In this document: piece by piece, positions 53,448 to 59,865 of the stretch
Position numbering within the stretch: position 1 is the stretch's first letter
How the letters are laid out: each line of letters opens with the position of its first letter
Assembly: GCA_016715825.1 (NCBI GenBank)
Contig: JADJXO010000004.1
Span: forward strand, 1-59,865
DNA from: Nitrospira sp.
GTDB taxonomy: Bacteria > Nitrospirota > Nitrospiria > Nitrospirales > Nitrospiraceae
DNA: 59,865 bases
Direction of reading: 5' to 3'
Notes under the pieces: model-generated
What the model saw: only the letters and a program-made list of their open reading frames with translations
Databases searched by the model: none
What the model was told of the DNA's origin: nothing
Position numbers and translations under genes: made by a program

Positions 53448-54610
53448 TCATTCCCCGCTCCCAATATGCGCCCTGAGCAGTTCAGACTTCAGATCGAACA
53501 CGCCTTCGACGACAACCCGGTCACCTTCCCGCACGCCCTCGCGGATCTCGCGTCCAACCGTGATCGGCATGAAGATGTGGCTGGAATCCGCTCAACCAAA
53601 CTCCTCTGGTCTGGTCAACGGCTGTGACAGCCGACAAAGGAACAGCCAGCGTGGCTGAATCCAGGACGCGGAGAGGTCACTTCAACATATTCCTGAGGTC
53701 TCGTTGCCCCCGAGGATTGGCGACCTCAAAGCGCACTTGAATCGTCCTGGTAACTTCGTCCGCGATCGGCGCGGGAGGTGAGCGGAGCGGTGGTCGGCTC
53801 GGCCCTGCTGGGCGTAATCGGCGCGATACTCTCCAGTTTTGAAGTTTCTGGCCTGTTCGATAGACAGATTGGCGAAACCCTGGACATCGGCTCGTATCCA
53901 CGACTCTCGAACAGCTCGTCTCCCGGCGCCAGCCCCTGACCAAGCACGACACGTTGAGCTACAACGGTCGGCAATCGGAGACGTCACCGCATACCGATGT
54001 CCCTCCTGATGTGAGCCTCGCTCCAGCTGAGTCAATTCCGAGACGGAGAGCCCCATATTCAGAAGCTTCTCGTGGGTATGCTGATACCGAGCCTCCGCCT
54101 GAGTAGCGCCCCGGTCCTCGATAAGCTTTCGCTCCGGGACACTTCGGCGGCCCGCAATTTTTGAGTCCGTCGAAGGTTGTTTTCTGCGCCAGATCAACTT
54201 GCGCTTTCGGCAAGGTATTCCTCAGTCGAGTTGATCGAGCTGCAGACTGCCGATCGCGGCGAGCGGTCTGCGCGGCAATACTCGATCGCCGAGTTGAACG
54301 TGAATACGTTCAACCTGCACCGCGATTCGTGGTGATCTTCGCCACCTGCTTAAGATCAACGCGACCTGACCTGGGGCCGTGACAACTTCCGGTATCGGAT
54401 GGGTGATGACAGGTTTGCGTGTTCAGTCGAGATCGAACGGTGACAGCGGGCTGCAATGAATGGCTGGCAATGGAACCCGATGTGCCGCCGACCTCAAGCA
54501 TCGTCTTCCGGTGGGTCAGCGTTGCGATCGCCACAACCGGCCTAGAACGACAATCGCGGCAACCATCAAGGATCTCGATGTGGTGTATCGTCGCATACCA
54601 GTACTCCAAA
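53448..54610 (-). pseudogene. metal efflux periplasmic adaptor (CusB/CzcB type), many frameshifts
   Basis: The 3' end is clear: REGVREGDRVVVEGVFDLKS, then LLRAHIGSGE and a TGA 8 bases before the pump start. Upstream pieces in other frames include VTRTIQVRFEVANPRGQ (beta-barrel region), KLLNMGLSVSELTQLERG and LEVGGTSGSI. The order fits an adaptor of about 380 residues with its 5' end near 54.6 kb, but the start cannot be fixed because of frame breaks. Together with the pump it forms a metal efflux operon; the outer-membrane channel is not found. Confidence 0.6.
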
Positions 54611-54699
54611 GCAGATCCGAGCGCCGGCAGAATACATGTCTGCTGCGCAGAGATGCTTACAAAACGTCATGACCTAGAGAAGAGTGAACGCTAGACGGA

Positions 54700-55164
54700 C
54701 GGGGAAAGGTGGCGCTCGCGAGTGAATATGATGAGTGAAAAATGCGTAGCGAGGGGGGACTCTCAGCGGACGGCACAATGGAAAGTCGGAGCAGGCATGA
54801 TGCTCGCGAGGATTCAGCTACAGCAGAAGCGGGCCGATCGGCTTGAAAGCTTCACCCGGTTGAATCGATGAGGTATATGAACTCCAGTTCGTCTTCCGCA
54901 GCGGCTGCAGGATGAACTAAGAAATCACTATGGCTTGGAATCGTGTATTGAGAGCTACCGGTCGCATGGTGGGTGGTCATTATTCCCCGTCTAAATCAGG
55001 GACCACACCATGTGGGTGATTCCACCATGGAGATGTCCTCCTGCTCCATGCTGATGCTCCACCTCAGGATGAACATGGAACAAGGGAGCCGCAAGCATCC
55101 ACAGGCACGCCCAACTCAGAACCGCCACGCGAGACCAGGATGTTACATCAGTCATTGAATGCAT
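54700..55164 (-). pseudogene. His-rich small exported protein of metal-efflux clusters, frameshifted
   Basis: From an ATG the frame gives MHSMTDVTSWSRVAVLS, a hydrophobic segment, then PLFHVHPEVEHQHGAGGHLHGG and HMVWSLI with a premature TAG. Restoring one base in the GGG run near 55000 turns this into the family-like VWSPDLDGEYD and the frame goes on. His-rich HVHPE proteins of this kind accompany copper and cobalt-zinc efflux genes. The C-terminal end is uncertain. Confidence 0.5.
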
Positions 55165-55226
55165 GGTGGATTAAAGCTAGCACAATTTTCACCTGCCAGC
55201 AATTGAGGGAGTTACAAGTCCATGCC

Positions 55227-57640
55227 TTAGCGCCGCGCGTTGGCGATAACCGAGACAGAACTGAACGTCATGGCGGCGCTCGCGATCATGGGGCTCAAAA
55301 ACACCCCGACGAAGGGATAGAGAATACCAGCAGCGACCAGGGACCCAGAGGGATTGTAGACAAAGGCGAAGAAGGAGATTCTGCCGGATGTTCTGCATCG
55401 TCCCTGACTCCAACCGACGTGCGCGTGCGATCGCGCGATCCCTTGACCAGCGTACCCCGGCACTCTCCATCGCGATATCAGCCCCGGTTCCCATCGCGAC
55501 CTGCGGGCCTGCGCCAAGGCCGGCGCATCGTTGATTCCGGCTCCCGCCATCGCCACGACATGCCTTCAGATTGGAACTGTTTGACCACCGCCACCTTTTG
55601 CTCCGGGCAACACGTCGGCGCGAACATCATCAGATGAAGCCGTCGCCCCACCGCCTCCGCGGTTATTCGATTGTCGCCGGTCAACATCACGATCCGCAGA
55701 CCTTCCTTGTGCAAGAGGTCGATGGCCTCCGGCGTGGTGGACAATGGGATCGGCCACAGCAACCCGGCCGGCTTGCCGTCGATCGCGGCAAACATGACAG
55801 TGTGACCATCATGACGGAGAGGCTCGGCCTGAGCCGACAACACCGTCGTCTCGACGTTCAATTTGCGCAAACATCGCGGTCCCCACAGCCACCGTTCGGT
55901 CTTCGACTGTGCCTGTCACTCCCTTTCCCTGAGAGAGGGAAACTCCTGTGCCCGCGCCGGGACGATGCCTCAACCTGAGCACCGGACGCCATCGGCAGGC
56001 AAGGGATGTTCGCTGTTCTGCTCCAGACCCGCGACCAACCGAAGCAAATCATGCTCCGTTACCGGCGAAAGAGTCGACTGCCATCAGACGTGGTTTTACC
56101 TTCCGTGAGCGTGCCGGTCTTGTCCACCACGAGCGCGTCCACCTTGGCTAGCGTCTCCAATGCCTCGGCGTTCCGGATCAGCACGCCTGCCGTCGCTCCG
56201 CGCCCGGTTCCAACCATGATCGACATCGGTGTCGCCAGACCCAAGGCACAGGGGCATGCGATGATTAACACCGCGACCGCATTCAATAAGGCATAGGCCA
56301 TGCGCGGCTCCGGGCCAATGAGTGCCCAGACGGCAAAGGTGATGATCGAGGCCACGATTACGATCGGCACGAAGTAGCCCGCCACGACGTCGGCAAGCCG
56401 TTGAATCGGCGCGCGGGTCCGTTGGGCTTCACTGACCATCCGGACGATTTGCGCCAACAATGTCTCCCGACCGATTCGCTCCGCCTGCATCACGAAACTG
56501 CCCCTGCCATTGACGGTAGCCCCACCACCGTGTCCCGCTGCTTCTCCACTGGAATCGGCTCGCCGGTCACCATCGATTCATCGACGGTAGCTCGGCCTTC
56601 GATCACCGCACCGTCCACCGGAATCTTTTCGCCTGGCCGGCCGCGCAACCGATCGCCGACCTGGACCTGTTCCCGAAGGAATGTCCTCTTCGCGACCATC
56701 CCGTGCGGATCACGCGAGCTGTTTTGGGGCAAGCCCCAAGAGTGTCTTGAGGGGCACTGCTGGTCCGGCTTCTGGCTTGCAGCTCCAGCACCTGTCCCAG
56801 CAATACGAGGGTGATGATCGCCACCGCAGGTTCGAAATAGACAGCAAAGCTCCCCTCCATGCGTACAGGAAGGAGTCAGGAAGACTCCAGGAGCCACCAG
56901 CCGCAACACTGTAGAGTAGCGGCACCGGTCCCGAGTCCGATGAGCGTAAACATGTTGAGGTGGCGACTCATGATCGACGACCAGGCGCGTTTCGAACAAG
57001 CGGTCGACCGATCAGCACCGACCGGTGTGGCCAGCAACAACTGGAACCAGACAAGATTCGCCCTGACACCAGGTGCTGTAACGGCTGACCCGGCAACATC
57101 TCGGAAATCATCAGGGCAAAAATTGGCGCCCCAAGTGCCACGCTCTACCGGAAGCGGCGCGTCATATCCACAAGCTCCGGGTTAGCCTCTTCCACCGTCA
57201 CCGTCCGCGGCTCAAAGCCATCCCACATCGGACAGCTTCCCGGTTCGGCCTGGACAACCTCCGGATGCATGGGGCACGTGTATTCGGTGCGGGTCGGCAG
57301 GAGGCGTCACATCCCTCAGGCTCCAGCGCCATTCCACAGATGGGACAGGCCCCAGCCTTGGTTTCTGAAACCTCAGGGTCCATCGGGCAGATACTTGTGC
57401 CCAACTGGAGCAGAAGTCGGCTTTGGAATGCGCTGTTCAGGAGGGTTACATAATACTCGGGGTCGGCTCCGGAACTGTCGAGGCATCTGGTGCGCGCAGA
57501 AATAGTAGGTCTTGTCGCGATACGCAAATGACCCGGCCGAATCCGGCTGAACCGTCATCCACAGACCGGATCGAATTCTCGCCTGACGAGCCGGTTGCAT
57601 CATCGGCAACACTCCGCGGGAGAAGGCATCGTAATGAGGT
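55227..57640 (-). pseudogene. copper-translocating P-type ATPase (CopA-like), many frameshifts
   Basis: Collinear pieces over 2.4 kb cover a full heavy-metal P1B ATPase. N-terminal YHS domain: restoring one base in the CC run near 57559 gives DPVCGMTV, with AYRDKTYYFCAHQ after it. Then two Cys motifs (CPMDPEVSETKAGACPICGM and a second, partly frameshifted one). Transport core: IIACPCALGLATPMS (the CPC ion site), VVDKTGTLTEGK (phosphorylated Asp), hinge AGAGINDAPALAQA (Ala where Asp is usual, perhaps another error), and the final FSSVSVIANA. The Cys-Pro-Cys motif supports Cu+/Ag+ export. Interrupted in at least eight places. Confidence 0.78.
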
Positions 57641-57837
57641 CAGCGCTTCTTGCCGAGCGCCCGTTCCGGTCGGCACGAAATCGTTCCAGGCGACGTCGCG
57701 GAAATTAGTAGGTCGTCCCTTATTGTTCGTGCGACCCGCCGCCTTGGCAGGACCAACGAGCAGCTGTGATAGGATCGATGGCCATCTTCATCCAGCCCTC
57801 TACACTCTACGTTTCACTTCTCACACCTTTCATCCGC

Positions 57838-58424
57838 TTAAGACGGCCGCATCTCCGGCGTCATGTTCACCCATCGACTTGATATCCCGTCCAGCAGAGT
57901 GACGGGGTCGACGACACCTTGATGCGTTCCCCCATCGGCGCCCCTCTTCAAATAACCTGGCCGGCTTGCCGCCCCAGCCCTGCTTAAACGCCTTCACATC
58001 AAGCCGACCTCGTTGATCAGGAGCGACCGAATCGAACGATCCAATACCCCGTCCAGCTTTTCCTTGTGGATGGTGCGAAAGAGCACGGTTTTCATCTGCT
58101 CTCCCTTGCCCATCAACTTGGCCTGCTCATACATATCGAAGGCCGTGGGGCTTTCCCGGGATAACGGGAAACCCGACCATCGTGATCTCAACCTTGTCAC
58201 CGAATTCCTTTCGGAGAAGCGTGACCCCGTCTCTTCAATGATGGCAATGGGACAATAGAAGTCAACCCGAACTCGATTATTTTCACCTTGCCCGACTGAT
58301 GCGTCGAAGCTTCGTCTTTGAGTATTTCGAACTTCCCATTGAGCTCTGGTTTGGCTACTGCCACGTTAAACGGCACGCTCAACAGCCCGATCGCTCCCAC
58401 AACCAATAGTGTTTTCTTCCACAT
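57838..58424 (-). pseudogene. DsbA-like thiol:disulfide oxidoreductase, frameshifted
   Basis: A signal peptide (MWKKTLLVVGAIGLLSVPFN) is followed by GKFEILKDEASTHQSGKVK and IIEF. The next bases, read with one extra base in the GGG run near 58249 and one in a nearby A run, give DFYCPHCHHFEE, the thioredoxin-fold CxxC active site. Later pieces are VGFPVIPGKPPTAFDMYEQA, KLMGKGEQMKTVLFRTIHKE and, in another frame, GERIKVSSTPS with the cis-Pro loop, ending TPEMRPS. About 195 residues when repaired. Probably a periplasmic disulfide catalyst serving the metal-resistance proteins. Confidence 0.72.
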
Positions 58425-58534
58425 CGCCGTCGTTCAACCACCCATCTTCCATACTCCTTTCACAGATCAATGCCCATCCCACGCCCATTGCATAACGGAT
58501 AGTGCCCTCCTTGCGCCTCTGTCATAATGCATCC

Positions 58535-59120
58535 ATGGAAACCGGTGTGGTCTATTTGCTTTTGATCCGGATTAGTCATCTGTCAGGCGGCTGTGCCACA
58601 TCAGACATCAGGGCGACGGTCTGCCGTCAGGCACACCTCAGATCAGCTATGCGCAGGTGAAGTTGACCCCAGAATCCACCGGGGGCAGTCGGTTACATTC
58701 GGCGGAAAGTCTTGGGAGCACGGCGGCTCAAGGAAGGGACCCAGGATTGAAATCTTACAACTTCCGCTGACGTCTTCTCTCCAACCGACCATGGACGTCA
58801 GCCGGTCTGAAGGTCGCTTCGTGGCCCTGCAGGAAATCTTTCCTCGATCCGCCACCATCCACGGGCACCTTCCTCACCGTAACGGGAGAGCTGGCCGGTA
58901 CCATCGTGCTTACCGCTGGACGAAACCGGTATACCTACCCTCTCATCCACATCACCAATCTGCGTGTGTGGACCGAGAACGATCGGGAGCCCCTCGCATA
59001 CGCCGCCCCATTGCCCTGGTCCCTATTGGGGACACCCCTACTGGTCTCCGTACTGGGAGCCCGTGGCCGTATTATTGGTAGGCTCCGTCAGCGAGTCCTT
59101 CAACCGTGGCTACCTCGTAG
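58535..59120 (+). pseudogene. Slp family outer-membrane lipoprotein, frameshifted
   Basis: An ATG leads to a hydrophobic stretch and a lipobox ending GGCATSDIRA. Pieces in different frames then follow the Slp (starvation-inducible lipoprotein) order: SYAQVKLTPES, SVTFGGKSW, RIEILQLPLTSSLQPTMDVS with SEGRFVALQE, TFLTVTGELAGTIVL, YTYPLIHITNLRVW and WSPYWEPVAVLLVGSVSES. Several C runs near 58850-58875 appear one base short. The natural stop could not be fixed. Confidence 0.65.
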
Positions 59121-59560
59121 AAATTGTCCGCACCCTCGCCAGAATGCCGCCAATCGCGGGTGCTCGGCCGCCGGCGTTCAAGATCCAAGAGCCCGGTCAG
59201 ACGGATGCAATCGAGCAAGGCGATCCGGCACGTCCCGGTAGTCCTGCTCCCTGATTCCAGCGCCTGGTAGATCTCGCACGCTTCCTCATACCGTTCTCGT
59301 GATTCGAGGCTTCGACCCAGCAAATACTGCACGGCCATTCCTTCTTCCTCCGTAGACGCCCGTCTGGTTGAAGCTTCCAATAGGTGGTGAGTGCCTCGTA
59401 TTGTCCCCAATCGCCTGGAAGCACAATCCTTTCGAGCCAACGCTTTGACGGACAAGATTCCTGTGCGCCAAACCGGTCCAGGAATAACCCGATTGCTTCT
59501 GTATCCGCCGGATTCCTTGGAGTGCTAATCCTTCGCGATACACCTCTGATGAATATCAGG
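59121..59560 (-). pseudogene. fragment of a TPR-containing protein, frameshifted
   Basis: One frame gives EEEGMAVQYLLGRSLESRER and then YEEACEIYQALE, a tetratricopeptide-like helix pair; an upstream piece reads YREGLALQGIRRIQKQSGY and GLAHRNLVRQSVGSKGLCFQA. The pieces overlap in frame and the borders are unclear. It converges on the Slp gene. Confidence 0.4.
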
Positions 59561-59571
59561 TACCTTCCAGA

Positions 59572-59865
59572 GGATCAGGCTCTTGCATCTCCACGGAATT
59601 GACTCGTAGATCCTTCAACTTGGACCTGGCTTCTCGCAATTCCATTGATCTTAGGGAGTTGCTCGCTCGGCGAGTTCCTGTTCGCACGTCGACCTCGTCG
59701 GGTTCAAAGACACCAAAGGAAACTGCCTTAGCGGCCCGCGCCGCCGCCGGCTGCCGCGAATAACGCAACATTGATGGTATCCGCCTGCTCATACCCAGCA
59801 GACAGAGGGCATGGTCGCTGAGTTGATTGATCAACCTGGGTATTCCGCCGCCAGGTGAGGCGGAA
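59572..59865 (-). CDS. C-terminal part of an ExeA/GspA-type AAA ATPase (cut by window edge, frameshifted)
   Basis: At the window end the minus strand reads PGGGIPRLINQLSDHALCLLGM, the conserved tail of ExeA/MshM-like ATPases (GGIPRLINQLCDRALL), then continues through a likely frameshift into GVFEPDEVDVRTGTRR. The ATPase core must lie beyond the window. Such ATPases serve type II secretion or exosortase-linked export systems. Confidence 0.5.

Noticed and set aside
1..59865. tRNA, rRNA, CRISPR arrays, IS elements, attachment sites
   Set aside because: No cloverleaf, direct-repeat array, transposase gene or paired terminal inverted repeats were recognised by eye. A covariance-model search would be needed to exclude small RNAs.

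Overview
The window looks like a chromosomal piece of a Nitrospira-type bacterium (Nitrospirota). This is inferred from gene content, not proven: two cytochrome P460 genes around a Crp/Fnr regulator, a hopanoid-associated epimerase beside a CruF-type carotenoid gene, several PilZ proteins, PEP-CTERM surface proteins, and a DUF4331/TPR/HupE locus behind an ECF sigma/anti-sigma pair. No rRNA, tRNA, CRISPR array or insertion sequence was recognised.

Layout. 0-6.3 kb: the 3' end of an unknown gene, two PilZ proteins, then a HlyD-type adaptor and an RND pump. 6.3-13.3 kb, mostly minus strand: an SCP2 protein, a divergent AdoMet-decarboxylase-fold protein, a third PilZ, DUF1499 and DUF2914 proteins, a lipoprotein, and several unknown or small Cys-rich proteins, one with a C4HC3 (PHD/FYVE-like) metal pattern. 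13.4-17.2 kb: polyprenyl synthase, hpnA and cruF-like isoprenoid genes plus small membrane proteins. 17.5-20.9 kb: a secreted reprolysin-like metalloprotease, a separate gene encoding only a relative of its propeptide, and a methyltransferase. 20.9-23.1 kb: PEP-CTERM genes with a good sigma-54 promoter. 23.6-31 kb: a GAF sensor kinase lacking the phospho-acceptor His, a 3-methyladenine glycosylase, a TonB receptor with nikR and a candidate NikR operator, and an ECF sigma/anti-sigma pair. 31.1-33.6 kb: a decayed operon (lipoprotein, DUF4331, TPR, HupE). 34-39.9 kb: one intact 1,981-residue RHS protein. 40.6-43.2 kb: P460, Crp/Fnr regulator, P460, with a shared palindrome in front of both P460 genes. 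43.3-50 kb: an Abi-C/HEPN-like orphan, a Na+/H+ antiporter, HtrA (plus a decayed second htrA 3' end on the far side of the antiporter), and two secreted proteins.

From about 50.05 kb to the end every recognisable gene is collinear and near full length but broken by many frameshifts: YnfA, a CusA/CzcA pump and adaptor, a His-rich small protein, a copper P-type ATPase, a DsbA-like protein, an Slp lipoprotein, and pieces of a TPR protein and an ExeA-type ATPase. In five genes I checked, conserved motifs (LLWGWGID, DPVCGM, DFYCPHC and others) return when single bases are restored, mostly in G/C runs. The organism therefore probably carries an intact metal-resistance cluster that is poorly sequenced here. 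The decay at 31-33.6 kb is different, with in-frame stops, an internal deletion and a gene fusion, and looks real.

The most interesting candidates are the P460-Crp/Fnr-P460 regulon with its GTCAT-N4-ATGAC sites, the stand-alone propeptide next to its protease, the AdoMetDC-fold enzyme without AdoMet-binding residues, the C4HC3 protein, and the orphan HEPN-like gene.
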